A stretch of DNA of 36,019 nt from Candidatus Rokuibacteriota bacterium (lineage in GTDB: Bacteria; Methylomirabilota; Methylomirabilia; Rokubacteriales; CSP1-6), in NCBI GenBank assembly GCA_003220685.1, contig QHTE01000013.1, positions 1 through 36,019 on the forward strand. The letters are read 5' to 3'. The position numbers and the translations under genes were made by a program. This document shows positions 16,162-24,351 of this stretch, piece by piece (position 1 is the stretch's first letter; every line of letters begins with the position of its first letter). The notes under the pieces are model-generated. The model had not been told where the DNA came from and made no database searches. It saw nothing but the letters and a program-made list of their open reading frames with translations.

Positions 16162-16909
16162 GCGCGCGCTGACCGAGATAGACGGCGCGAACGCTCGCGT
16201 CGGCGCCGATCTCTCGCGGGCTCCCGGTGGCGAAGACGGCGCCGCTCACCATCACCGTGATCCGCTCGGCGAATCGGAATACCAAGTCCATGTCGTGGTC
16301 GATGATGAGCACGCCGATGTCCCGCGGCAGGCCGTCGATCGCGTCGAGAATGATGTGGCTCTCGGCGCTGGGCACACCGGCCGCCGGCTCGTCGAGCAGC
16401 AGGACCTCGGGCCCCAAGCCGAGCGCGATGGCGAGCTCGACCAGGCGCTGGCGGCCGTAGGGCAGCTCGGAGATGCGGCGACTCGCGTCGCCCGTCAGCC
16501 TGACCGTCTCGAGCAGGCGCATCGACTCTTCGACGACGTCGCGGCGGGTCCCGGCCGGACTGAACATTGACGGCGCCGCGCCCACCCGCTCGGCGACCGC
16601 GATGTAGACGTTCTCGAGGACCGAGAGCCGGCGGAACAGGCGGTTGATCTGGAACGTGCGGGCGATGCCGAGCTTGACCCGCTCGGCCTGAGCGACCGCC
16701 GTGATGTCTCGCCCTTTCATCAAGATGGTGCCCGAGGTCGGCGTGATGACGCCGGTCAGCAGATTGACGAACGTCGTCTTGCCGGCGCCGTTGGGGCCGA
16801 TCAGCGCGTGGCGCGCGCCCGCCTCGAGCGTGAAGTCGATGTCGCGGGCGGCCGCCAGCGCGCCGAAGTTCCGGCTGAGCGCGCGGGTCTCGAGGAGCGG
16901 CGCGGTCAC
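16154..16909 (-). CDS. livG: Branched-chain-type ABC transporter ATP-binding protein LivG
   Basis: 251 residues from a GTG at 16909. The start is set by the 4-nt overlap with the livM stop and by the protein beginning APLLETRALSRNFGAL. Walker A GPNGAGKTT, the FQINRLFRRLSVLENV segment typical of LivG, a modified signature SELPYGRQRLVELAIAL, Walker B VLLLDEPAAGV and switch His in IIDHDMDLVF are visible. The signature differs from LSGGQ, as is common in this subfamily. Confidence 0.95.
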   Translation of the reverse strand: MTAPLLETRALSRNFGALAAARDIDFTLEAGARHALIGPNGAGKTTFVNLLTGVITPTSGTILMKGRDITAVAQAERVKLGIARTFQINRLFRRLSVLENVYIAVAERVGAAPSMFSPAGTRRDVVEESMRLLETVRLTGDASRRISELPYGRQRLVELAIALGLGPEVLLLDEPAAGVPSAESHIILDAIDGLPRDIGVLIIDHDMDLVFRFAERITVMVSGAVFATGSPREIGADASVRAVYLGQRAHG

Positions 16910-17919
16910 GGCGTCGCGCGCGTCCGGAGCCGATGCGCGGCGGCTTCGGCGATGCCCAGGATCCCGTTGCGCGCAAAGAGCGCGATGACGACGAGCAGGA
17001 GCCCCAGGCCGAGCTGCCACGCGGTCGGATAGATCTTCGACAGGAAGTGCGAGAGCGCCATGTAGGCCACCGCGCCGACGAACGCGCCGTAGAGACGGCC
17101 GTACCCGCCGAGGACCAGGATGATCAGGACCGTGGCCGCCCGATCGAGGCCGAGCGTGCCGAGGTTCACGTAGGCGTTCGCCTGCGCCCAGACGCCGCCG
17201 GCCACGCCGGCGATCGCCGCCGAGAGCGCGTAGCAGAGCACGAGCCGTCTGCGCACGGGCGCGCCGACCGCGTGCATCCGCAAGGTGTTCTCTCGGATCC
17301 CAGTCAGGCTCTGGCCGAACGGCGAATAGATCAGGGTGCGCACGAAAACGAAGCAGACGAAGAGCACCGCGAGCACGTAGAGGTACTGGGTCGTCGGATA
17401 GAGCGGATTGAACTCGAACCGCCCGAGCAGCGGCGCGATCGGCAGACTATCGAGCCCGTCGAAGCCGCCCGTGTAGTCGTGCGCGAGGTTGGCGGCCTCC
17501 TCGAGCAGCGCCATCGTGCACAGGGTCAGCATGAGCAGGGTCAGCCCCTGCGTGCGCAGGAGCACCAGCCCCGAGCCCAGGCCGACGGCGGCCGCCACCA
17601 GCGCCGCGAGGATCAGGCCCGTGATCGGCTCGTTCCAGATTCCGCGCTTGGCCAGCATGCCGACCGTGTACGCGCCGGCACCGAAGAAGGCCGCCTGACC
17701 GAGCGTGACGATCCCGGCGTAGCCGAGCACGAGGTCGAGCGAGATCGCGAAGAGCACCGTGATCAGGAGCTCGGTCCCGAAGCCGAGATACTTCGGGAAG
17801 AGGAAATAGAACGCCAGGGCCGCGACCCAGGGAATCGGCTCCCACGCGCGCAGTCGGTGGCGGCGGGCCATCGCCGCCGCCGCCGGATGCTCGGACCAGT
17901 CGACCGGCGCGGGCGTCAC
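16906..17919 (-). CDS. livM: Branched-chain-type ABC transporter permease LivM
   Basis: 337 residues from a GTG at 17919 that overlaps the livH stop by 4 nt. The protein has a hydrophilic N-terminus of about 30 residues and about nine to ten membrane helices. The LivM landmarks are LVLGYAGIVTLGQAAFFGAGAY near residue 70 and the cytoplasmic coupling segment SPFGQSLTGIRENTLRMHAVG near 230. It forms the channel with LivH. Confidence 0.95.
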   Translation of the reverse strand: MTPAPVDWSEHPAAAAMARRHRLRAWEPIPWVAALAFYFLFPKYLGFGTELLITVLFAISLDLVLGYAGIVTLGQAAFFGAGAYTVGMLAKRGIWNEPITGLILAALVAAAVGLGSGLVLLRTQGLTLLMLTLCTMALLEEAANLAHDYTGGFDGLDSLPIAPLLGRFEFNPLYPTTQYLYVLAVLFVCFVFVRTLIYSPFGQSLTGIRENTLRMHAVGAPVRRRLVLCYALSAAIAGVAGGVWAQANAYVNLGTLGLDRAATVLIILVLGGYGRLYGAFVGAVAYMALSHFLSKIYPTAWQLGLGLLLVVIALFARNGILGIAEAAAHRLRTRATP

Positions 17920-18791
17920 GTGGTCTTGGTGCCGAACAGGCCCTGGGGCCGCCAGAGCAGGAGGAGAATCGTGAGCGCGTAGATGAAGGCGGTGCCGCCC
18001 TGGGGCACATATTTCTTGAGCGTGAAGTCGAGCACCCCGATCAGGAGCGCGGCGTAGAAGACGCCGGTCACCCGGCCGAGGCCGCCGACCGCGACCACGA
18101 TCAGGAAATACACGAGGTACTTGAGCGCGTACTGAGGATCGAGGCCGAGAAACTCGGCGCCGAGCCCGCCGCCCAGGGCCGCCATACCGCTGCCGAAGGC
18201 GAACGTCAGGGTGAACAGGCGCCCGATGTTGATGCCGAGCGACTCGGCCATGCGCCGGTTGTCGACGGCGGCGCGGATCTGCGCACCGATCCGCGTGCGC
18301 TCGAAGACGAGCCAGAGACCGCTCACGATCACGATCCCGACCACGATGAGGACGACGCTGTAGGTGCGATAGTGCGTGAAGCCGAGATTGACCTGGCCCT
18401 GGAGCAACGCCGGTAGCCTCAGCGGCTGGTTCTCGGGCCCGACCAGCAAGGTGACCGACGCGATCATCATGAAGACGAGGCCGATCGTGAACAGCACCTG
18501 ATCGAGCTCGCTCGCGCGGTAGAGCCGCGCGTAGAGCAGCCGCTCGAGGACCGCGCTGGCGAGCGCGGTGATGACGAATCCGAAGACGAGCGCCGGCACG
18601 AAGCCGACGCCCCAGAGCTTCATCGCCTGCGCGATCGCGTAGCCCCCGAGCATGGCGAAGCCGCCGTGGGCGAGGTTGACGAACCCCATCAGGCCCATCG
18701 TGACCGAGAGGCCGACGGACACGATGAACAGCACCATGCCTGCGGCCACGCCGCCCAGGAGCATGCTGGCGACGTCGGCGCCGAAGATCAC
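17916..18791 (-). CDS. livH: Branched-chain-type ABC transporter permease LivH
   Basis: 291 residues from a GTG at 18791, 47 nt after the livK stop. It has eight or so membrane helices. The LivH marks are VGLSVTMGLMGFVNLAHGGFAMLGGY in the N-terminal third and the coupling segment TRIGAQIRAAVDNRRMAESLGIN. The glycine-rich FGSGMAALGGGLGAEFLG stretch follows. It is the partner of LivM in the importer. Confidence 0.95.
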   Translation of the reverse strand: MIFGADVASMLLGGVAAGMVLFIVSVGLSVTMGLMGFVNLAHGGFAMLGGYAIAQAMKLWGVGFVPALVFGFVITALASAVLERLLYARLYRASELDQVLFTIGLVFMMIASVTLLVGPENQPLRLPALLQGQVNLGFTHYRTYSVVLIVVGIVIVSGLWLVFERTRIGAQIRAAVDNRRMAESLGINIGRLFTLTFAFGSGMAALGGGLGAEFLGLDPQYALKYLVYFLIVVAVGGLGRVTGVFYAALLIGVLDFTLKKYVPQGGTAFIYALTILLLLWRPQGLFGTKTT

Positions 18792-18838
18792 GAGAGCGTT
18801 CGGTGGACGGCGCTCAGATCAGCTCGTCGCCGGAGCGA

Positions 18839-20047
18839 TCATTTGGCGGGGGGAGCGCACGGCCCGATCTTCTGCTCCTTGCAGGCGTCCTTGACCCCGT
18901 CGATCTTGCCGATCACCTTCTGGTAGACTCGCCCGTCCTTCATCACCGCCTCGGACAGGTACTCGTTCATCACGATGTCGCGCGTCACGGGATCGATCGT
19001 GATCGGGCCGCGCGGGCTCGCGAACTTCCAGCCTTTGAGCGCCTCCAGGGCCGCGTCGACCTCGATCTTGCCCTTGAGCGCATGGACGACGTGGACGATC
19101 GCCGCCATGCCGTCGTAGCCGCCGACCGCCATGAAGTCGGGCGTGGTGGCGGCGCCGTACTCCTTCTTCCACGCCTCGACGAAGCGCTTGTTCTCCGGAT
19201 TGTCGAGATCGGCGTGGTAGTGATGCATCGTGATCAGACCGACCGCCGCCGAGCCCATCGCCTGGAGCTTCGTGTCCTGCGTGATGTCGCCCGGGCCGAT
19301 CAGCTTGATGCCGGCCTCGCGCATGCCGAGCGCGGCATAGGTCTTCACGACGGCGGCCGCGTGATCGCCGGCCGGGACGAAGACGAAGAACAGATCCGGC
19401 TTCTTGTCCTTGGCGCGCTGGAAGAACGGGGTGAAGTCGGGCACCGCGCCCGCGCCCCCCATCGGGATCTCGTCGATCACTTTGCCGCCGTTGGCCTCGA
19501 AGCTCCGCTTGAACGCGGCGAGGCTGTCCTTGCCGGGCGGGAAGTCGGTGTAGCCGACGACGGCCGTCTTCGCGTTCAGGATCTTCGCCGAGGCCTCGCC
19601 GAGCGCGTAGCCGGCGTGCCACATGCTGAACGAGGTGCGCACGTAGTACGGCGACAGGTTCGTGATGTGCGCCGTCCCGGCGTTCATGATCACCGCCAGC
19701 TTCTTGCCGGCGGTCACGATCGGCGCGGACGCGATGGCGTTCGGCGAATAGATCCAGCCGGCCAGGATATCGACGTTGTCCTGGGTGAGCAGCTCCTGCA
19801 CCGCGATCTTCGCGTTGGCGCCGCTCGGATCCTTCACGTCGCGCCGGATCAGGGTGATCTTGTACGGCTTCACACGGTCGGCGTTCAGCTTCAGGTAGAG
19901 CTCCATGCCCCGATCGACCAGCTGGGCGAACTCGGCGCCGATGCCCGTATACGGCAGGTTGACGCCGACCTTGACTTCCTGCGCCTGCGCCGACGCGACG
20001 CCGAGGGCGAGCGCGCCGGCGACAACCGCGATGATGCGCTTGATCAT
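18839..20047 (-). CDS. livK: Periplasmic branched-chain-type substrate-binding protein LivK
   Basis: 402 residues. A signal peptide (1-22, IIAVVAGALALGVASAQA) is followed by a type I periplasmic binding fold of the LivJ/LivK (Peripla_BP_6) kind: VKVGVNLPYTGIGAEFA, LIRRDVKDPSGANAKIAVQELLTQDNVDILAGW, and GYDGMAAIVHVVHAL near the end. It captures the substrate for the LivHMGF importer encoded immediately downstream. In this family the ligand can be a branched-chain amino acid, an amide or an aromatic compound; the specificity cannot be read from the sequence alone. Confidence 0.95.
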   Translation of the reverse strand: MIKRIIAVVAGALALGVASAQAQEVKVGVNLPYTGIGAEFAQLVDRGMELYLKLNADRVKPYKITLIRRDVKDPSGANAKIAVQELLTQDNVDILAGWIYSPNAIASAPIVTAGKKLAVIMNAGTAHITNLSPYYVRTSFSMWHAGYALGEASAKILNAKTAVVGYTDFPPGKDSLAAFKRSFEANGGKVIDEIPMGGAGAVPDFTPFFQRAKDKKPDLFFVFVPAGDHAAAVVKTYAALGMREAGIKLIGPGDITQDTKLQAMGSAAVGLITMHHYHADLDNPENKRFVEAWKKEYGAATTPDFMAVGGYDGMAAIVHVVHALKGKIEVDAALEALKGWKFASPRGPITIDPVTRDIVMNEYLSEAVMKDGRVYQKVIGKIDGVKDACKEQKIGPCAPPAK

Positions 20048-20048
20048 G

Positions 20049-20088
20049 GGAGGTTCCTCCGGAGGATTCGGCTATGGGCGAAATACTA
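20049..20088 (-). promoter_or_regulatory. livK leader: -10-like TAGTAT and a Shine-Dalgarno flanked by two anti-SD copies
   Basis: On the minus strand a TAGTAT hexamer (20088-20083) could be the -10 element, giving a leader of about 28 nt. The Shine-Dalgarno GGAGG (20060-20056, 8 nt before the ATG) lies between two CCTCC copies, one directly upstream (20065-20061) and one 2 nt downstream (20053-20049). Either copy could pair with the SD, and TCCTCCGGAGGA at 20055-20066 is a perfect palindrome. This could lower or tune translation of livK. No convincing -35 was seen. Confidence 0.35.
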
Positions 20089-20291
20089 GGTCAAGAGTCG
20101 GAAACCGCGCAAGCGTACGGGTGGGCACGGCGCCGGCCGGCCCGGCCGATGAAAGCGTGCAGACTGTGCGATGATCGGGAGCCAGGGCAGCCGGGATCGG
20201 CGACGCCCGCGCGGCGCCGCCTGTGCGACAATGCGCTCGCGCCACCCGGCGTGTCGGACCGAGATCGACGAACACGGAGGAGGAGGCGAGC

Positions 20292-21338
20292 GTGGCGAAG
20301 TTCAAGGTGGTGACTCCGAGCGGGGCAAGCTTTTCGATTCCCGGTGTGGGCTACAAGCTCGAGATGGAGGCCCTCGCGCCGATCGACGCCGAGATCGTCG
20401 AGATCGCGGCCAAGACCGATGAGGATTTCGTCAAGGAGGCGCGCGACGCCGACGCGCTCTATGCGAAGGGGCGCCGCTTCACCAAGCGCCTTATCGACGG
20501 GCTCGAGCGGTGCAAGGTGATCGCGCTCGGCAGCGTGGGCGTCGACTCCGTCGACGTCGAGGCGGCCTCCGCGCGCGGCATCCCGGTCACCAACGTGCCC
20601 GACACGTTCATCGAGGAAGTCGCCGACCACGCCATGATGCTGATCCTGGCCACCTACCGGCGGGTCATCACGATGGACCGGATGGTCCGCGAGGGGCGCT
20701 GGGCGGAGGGACGGCCGCTCCTGTCCCAGTTCCCGCGCCTGATGGGCCAGACCCTCGGCCTCATCGCCTTCGGGCACGTGGCCCGCGCCGTCGCGGTGCG
20801 GGCACGCGCGTTCGGTTTCCACATCCTGGCGTACGATCCGTATGTCGAGGAGCTGGTCGTGAGCCAGTACGGCGTGGAGCCCGTCAACCTCACCGAGCTG
20901 CTGCAGCGCTCGGACATCGTGTCGATGCACGCGCCGGCCACCGCCGACGCACACCACCTGATGACGGAGCACCATTTCCGGCTCATGAAGCCGGAGGCCC
21001 TCTTCATCAGCACCGGGCGCGGCCCGACCACCGACGAGACGGCGCTCATCAAGGCGCTCAAGGAGGGCTGGATCGCCGCCGCCGGGCTCGACGTGCTCGA
21101 GCAGGAGCCGCCCGACAACGGCAATCCGCTCTTGAAGATGGACAACGTCATCCTGACGCCGCACGTGGCCTCGGCCTCGGCGCGGTTCGACCCCGTGCGC
21201 AAGCGGCGCGTCGGTCAGGAGATCGCCCTCGTGTTGAGCGGTCGCTGGCCGCGGAGCTGCGTGAATCCGTCGGTGCTCGAGAAGAGCAAGCTGGTGCGCT
21301 GGCAACCCTATTCCATGGAGCGCGGGCCCGGCGCGTAA
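20292..21338 (+). CDS. D-2-hydroxyacid dehydrogenase family protein
   Basis: 348 residues from a GTG at 20292 with GGAGGAGGCGAGC upstream. The D-isomer 2-hydroxyacid dehydrogenase active-site set is present: Arg243 in STGRG, Glu272 in VLEQEPP and His291 in TPHVASAS. The cofactor loop reads GLIAFGHVA (156-164) where the family usually has GIIGLGRIG, so the first and third glycines of GxGxxG are alanines. It is probably active but with altered cofactor preference. The protein resembles the D-3-phosphoglycerate dehydrogenase/hydroxypyruvate reductase group; the substrate is unknown. It is divergent from livK across 244 nt in which I see no further gene. Confidence 0.88.
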   Translation: MAKFKVVTPSGASFSIPGVGYKLEMEALAPIDAEIVEIAAKTDEDFVKEARDADALYAKGRRFTKRLIDGLERCKVIALGSVGVDSVDVEAASARGIPVTNVPDTFIEEVADHAMMLILATYRRVITMDRMVREGRWAEGRPLLSQFPRLMGQTLGLIAFGHVARAVAVRARAFGFHILAYDPYVEELVVSQYGVEPVNLTELLQRSDIVSMHAPATADAHHLMTEHHFRLMKPEALFISTGRGPTTDETALIKALKEGWIAAAGLDVLEQEPPDNGNPLLKMDNVILTPHVASASARFDPVRKRRVGQEIALVLSGRWPRSCVNPSVLEKSKLVRWQPYSMERGPGA

Positions 21339-21345
21339 CGGCAGG

Positions 21346-21393
21346 GCGCGCCGCAGGCCGTCGCGGGGCCGGGGCCCCGCCGGCCGAGGCGCG
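21346..21393 (+). repeat. GC-rich hairpin repeat, copy 1
   Basis: 48 bp, 45 identical to the copy at 30511-30558. The core folds as GGCCG (TC bulge) GCGGGGC - CGGG loop - GCCCCGC CGGCC, a 12-bp stem. The three differences between the copies fall outside the paired bases: two in the flanks and one in the loop. It begins 7 nt after the dehydrogenase stop and ends 25 nt before the next start codon. It could be a REP-like element, a terminator/attenuator or a translational leader structure. Confidence 0.7.
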
Positions 21394-21395
21394 CG

Positions 21396-21401
21396 TATAA
21401 T
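21396..21401 (+). promoter_or_regulatory. Consensus -10 element (TATAAT) before the diiron protein gene
   Basis: A perfect TATAAT directly follows the hairpin repeat. Transcription starting near 21408 would leave a leader of about 11 nt to the ATG at 21419, with GAGGG just inside it. In this GC-rich sequence a perfect -10 is unlikely to be common. No -35 is recognisable because the hairpin occupies that place. Confidence 0.4.
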
Positions 21402-21418
21402 CCCGAAGAGGGAACGCG

Positions 21419-22207
21419 ATGGCGCGTAAGCGGCTCGTCCTCAAGAACACGGCGCTATTCAACGATCCGGCGAACCTCAGCTGGGAGCGCTACGTCGTCA
21501 TGCAGGCACGCGAGCGCGAGCGGTATCTCGCCGAGCGCGCGACCATCTCCGACGACGCGCTGAACTACAGGACCGTCAGCCCGCGCTACCTCGCGAACGC
21601 CGTGGACCAGTTCGCCAACAACTACTACTCCGAGCTGTCGGCGACGCACTACGTCGCGACCGCCGCGGCCAACGCCCCGTTCGACGAGCTAAAGAAGTCG
21701 GCGCTGTTCCAGCTGGCCGACGAGCAGCGCCACCTCGAGATGGACCGCGAGGTCTTCGAGCGCGCCGGCATCCCTGAGCGGGACTGGCTCGCCGCCTGGG
21801 AAGCGCCGGGCACGACCTGCCGCTTCTTCCGGCACCTGCTCGAGCTCGAGGACTCGATCGAGATCCTCGTGAAGGGCAACTTCGTCGCCGAGGGCGCCGC
21901 CGGCCCCGGAACCTTCACCGTCCTGGCCGACGGCGCCGAGGCGCGCGGCGACGTCCTGTCCGCGGTCAACCATCGGGCGCGCATCCGCGACGAGACGCGC
22001 CACATCAGCTACGGCCGGGCCCTGGTCAAGGCGCTGATCGAGGACGACCCGGGCAATCTCGACACGCTCCAGCAGTGGCAGGACGACAGCCTGCGTCTGT
22101 TCTCGGAGGTGGCGCGCGGCGGCGAGCGCCAGGCGTGGTGGGAAGGTTTCCTCGCCTCGTACTACAAGATCGCGCTGCCGATGGGGCTTCGCCCGATCTC
22201 CTTCTGA
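21419..22207 (+). CDS. Ferritin-like diiron protein, probable oxygenase/oxidase
   Basis: 262 residues, mostly helical. Four carboxylates and two histidines are spaced as in diiron proteins of the ribonucleotide-reductase-R2/AurF type: Glu72 (YYSELSATH), Glu102 and His105 (DEQRHLEM), Glu158 (NFVAEG; Glu148 is the alternative), then Glu192 and His195 (DETRHISYG). The two ExxH motifs are 90 residues apart. This supports an O2-activating carboxylate-bridged diiron centre. The reaction is unknown; possibilities include oxidation or N-oxygenation of a small molecule. It follows the D-2-hydroxyacid dehydrogenase on the same strand, 80 nt downstream, so they may act in one pathway. Confidence 0.85.
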   Translation: MARKRLVLKNTALFNDPANLSWERYVVMQARERERYLAERATISDDALNYRTVSPRYLANAVDQFANNYYSELSATHYVATAAANAPFDELKKSALFQLADEQRHLEMDREVFERAGIPERDWLAAWEAPGTTCRFFRHLLELEDSIEILVKGNFVAEGAAGPGTFTVLADGAEARGDVLSAVNHRARIRDETRHISYGRALVKALIEDDPGNLDTLQQWQDDSLRLFSEVARGGERQAWWEGFLASYYKIALPMGLRPISF

Positions 22208-22217
22208 TCTCGTCGTT

Positions 22218-22234
22218 GGGAGCGCGACGCTCCC
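22218..22234 (+). terminator. Hairpin after the diiron gene
   Basis: GGGAGCG-CGA-CGCTCCC is a perfect 7-bp stem with a 3-nt loop, 10 nt after the stop codon. No T-run follows, so intrinsic termination would be weak. Its position between two same-strand genes with separate predicted promoters makes a terminator role reasonable. Confidence 0.35.
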
Positions 22235-22341
22235 GGACCGTGGGCAGAATCGGCCAGCGCTGACCCCGGATCATCCATTCCCCGCGGGTCGTAGTTTCAG
22301 GAATTACCGTATTTATCAAACAGTTGTCCGTCAGGTGCCCA

Positions 22342-22357
22342 TGGTATGCCAATTGCT
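22342..22357 (+). promoter_or_regulatory. Sigma-54-like promoter candidate before the PilZ histidine kinase
   Basis: TGGTAT-GCCAA-TTGCT: the -12 block TTGCT is perfect, the -24 block matches four of six, and GG and GC are exactly 10 nt apart. A start near 22368 would give a 25-nt leader before the ATG at 22393. There is no clear Shine-Dalgarno in that leader. Weaker than the site at 9361-9377. Confidence 0.35.
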
Positions 22358-22392
22358 GGAAGAAGGGACAGCCTTTAGCCGGCAAACACAAT

Positions 22393-24351
22393 ATGCGCAT
22401 CCTGGTCATCGACGACGATCACTCGGTGTGCGAGGTCTTCGGGGAGTTCCTCCACGAGATCGGGCACGATCCCGTGATCACGCACACGGCCGAGACGGCG
22501 CTCGACACCCTGCGCGCCGAGCGTCCCGACGCGGTCCTCCTCGACGTGTGCTTGCCCGGCATGAGCGGGCTCGACTTCATGCGGCACGAAGCGGTCCGCA
22601 GTCTGCACGTCCCGATCCTCGTAATCTCCGGACGCGCGACCGAGAGCCAGGCCCAGGAGGCCATGCGAGCGGGCGCGTTCGACTTCATCGGCAAGCCCGT
22701 CGCGCTGCGGCGGCTGCAAGAGGCGCTCGCGTGCTTCGAGGCTCCCGCCAAGGCGTCGACCAAGGACGCCAAGCGCAAGACCGAGGAGGCCGCGCTCGAT
22801 CGTCGGCGCGCGCCGCGGGCGGTCCTCTCGCTGCCGGTGCGGATCCGCGAGCAGAACGGCGCCGAGTGGGAGTCGACGTCGGTCGACCTGAGCGCCTCCG
22901 GCATCAAGGTCCGCGGCAATGGCTCGCGCCGCGCCGCCGGCACGGCGACGCTCTCGATCACCCTGCCGGAGAGCGAGACGCAAGTCGAGGTGCCGTCGAT
23001 CCTCGTGCGCGCCGACGACGAGGGCTACGCCTTCGCCTTCAAGGACCACGGCGACGAGCGGCTGCGGGAGCTCCACGCACTGGTCCGGCGCACGATGGGG
23101 GCGTCGACCGTGGACGCCGAATCGCACGTGCGCATTCTGCACCGCATCGGCGAGGCGATCAGCGCCACCCTCGACGTCGACGAGGTCTTGCGCATCGCGC
23201 TGGACGCGCTCACGCACGTCACCGGCCACGAGATCTCGAGCCTCCACCTGCTCTCGGCCGACGGCTCGACCCTGCACCTGCGCGGAGACCGGGGCCTGCG
23301 GCCGCGGCTGCGCGAGATCAACCGGACGCTCGCGATCGGGCAAGGGCTCATCGGCGGCGTGGCGGCCACGGGCAAGACGCTACACTGGGCGCACGTCAGC
23401 GAGTCCGCCGATCTCCTGCCGGCGGCCCGCGCCGCCGTCACTCAGGAAGGGATCCACGCCTTCGTGTGCGTGCCGATCCACAGTCGGGGCCGGATCCTCG
23501 GCGCGCTGTCGCTCGGGCGCCGCACGCGGGAAGCGTTCAGCGAGTCCGAGATCGCGCTCGTCGAAGCGTGCGCCAACCAGATCGGCCTGGCCCTGCAGAA
23601 CGCGCAGCTCTACTCGGCGACGCGGCGCCAGCTCGAGGATCTCATGTCGGCCGAGGCGCAGCTGATCGCGGGCGACAAGCTCTCGACGGTGGGCAAGCTG
23701 GCGGCGGGTCTCGCGCACGAGACGCGCAACCGGCTGACCGCGATCCTCGGCCAGGCCGAGCTCCTTTTGATGGGATCGGACGATCCCGCCAAGAGTCGCG
23801 AGCGCCTGCACACGATCGTCCAGGAGACGTCGCGCGCGGCGCAGATGCTCCAGAACCTCCTGCGGTTCACGAGCGGGCACGCCGCCGAGCGTCACCCCTG
23901 CCGCCTCGAGGATCAGGTCCAGTGGGTGGTGGAGCTCAAGAGTCACCAGCTGCGCCGCGACGGCGTCAAGGTCGTCACCGACTTCGGAAAGGTCCGGCCG
24001 GTCATGGCCGACGAGGGTCAGATCCAGCAGGTCCTGCTCAACCTCGTTCAGAACGCGCATCAGGCCATGGCCGCGCACAAGGGCGAGCGGGTCATCACCG
24101 TGCGGCTGTCCGAGCCCGGCGGTCAGAACGTTCGCCTGGAAGTGCTCGACTCCGGACCCGGTATCCACCCCAACGTGCTCCCGCGCATCTTCGAGGCGTT
24201 CACCACGACGAAGGCCCCCGGCGAAGGCACGGGGCTCGGCCTCTGGGTGTCGTACTCCATCGTCGAGCAGCACCAGGGATCGCTGCGAGCCGTCAACCGC
24301 CCGGAAGGCGGCGCGGCCTTCATCGTCGAGCTGCCGGCGGCCACCGCCTGA
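22393..24351 (+). CDS. Hybrid REC-PilZ-GAF-histidine kinase, probable c-di-GMP-responsive sensor
   Basis: 652 residues from the ATG at 22393, chosen because the receiver domain then begins MRILVIDDD. Residues 1-118 are a receiver domain with acidic D7-D9, phospho-acceptor Asp51 and Lys in IGKPVALRR. Residues about 136-230 are a PilZ domain with both c-di-GMP-binding motifs: RRAPR (138-142, RxxxR) and DLSASG (165-170, DxSxxG). A GAF domain follows (about 255-410). The C-terminal kinase has His442 in LAHETRNRLTAILG, an N-box NLVQNAHQAM and G-boxes DSGPGI and GTGLGLWVS. The usual Pro after HExRN is Arg. No membrane helix is present, so it is cytosolic. It probably integrates a phosphorelay input, c-di-GMP and a small-molecule signal; its partner regulator is not adjacent. 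Confidence 0.93.
   Translation: MRILVIDDDHSVCEVFGEFLHEIGHDPVITHTAETALDTLRAERPDAVLLDVCLPGMSGLDFMRHEAVRSLHVPILVISGRATESQAQEAMRAGAFDFIGKPVALRRLQEALACFEAPAKASTKDAKRKTEEAALDRRRAPRAVLSLPVRIREQNGAEWESTSVDLSASGIKVRGNGSRRAAGTATLSITLPESETQVEVPSILVRADDEGYAFAFKDHGDERLRELHALVRRTMGASTVDAESHVRILHRIGEAISATLDVDEVLRIALDALTHVTGHEISSLHLLSADGSTLHLRGDRGLRPRLREINRTLAIGQGLIGGVAATGKTLHWAHVSESADLLPAARAAVTQEGIHAFVCVPIHSRGRILGALSLGRRTREAFSESEIALVEACANQIGLALQNAQLYSATRRQLEDLMSAEAQLIAGDKLSTVGKLAAGLAHETRNRLTAILGQAELLLMGSDDPAKSRERLHTIVQETSRAAQMLQNLLRFTSGHAAERHPCRLEDQVQWVVELKSHQLRRDGVKVVTDFGKVRPVMADEGQIQQVLLNLVQNAHQAMAAHKGERVITVRLSEPGGQNVRLEVLDSGPGIHPNVLPRIFEAFTTTKAPGEGTGLGLWVSYSIVEQHQGSLRAVNRPEGGAAFIVELPAATA

Noticed and set aside
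20164..20236. Direct repeat CTGTGCGA (about 20164 and 20221) between livK and the dehydrogenase
   Set aside because: Only eight bases, 57 bp apart, in a GC-rich region; could be chance, and no palindrome or spacing supports an operator.
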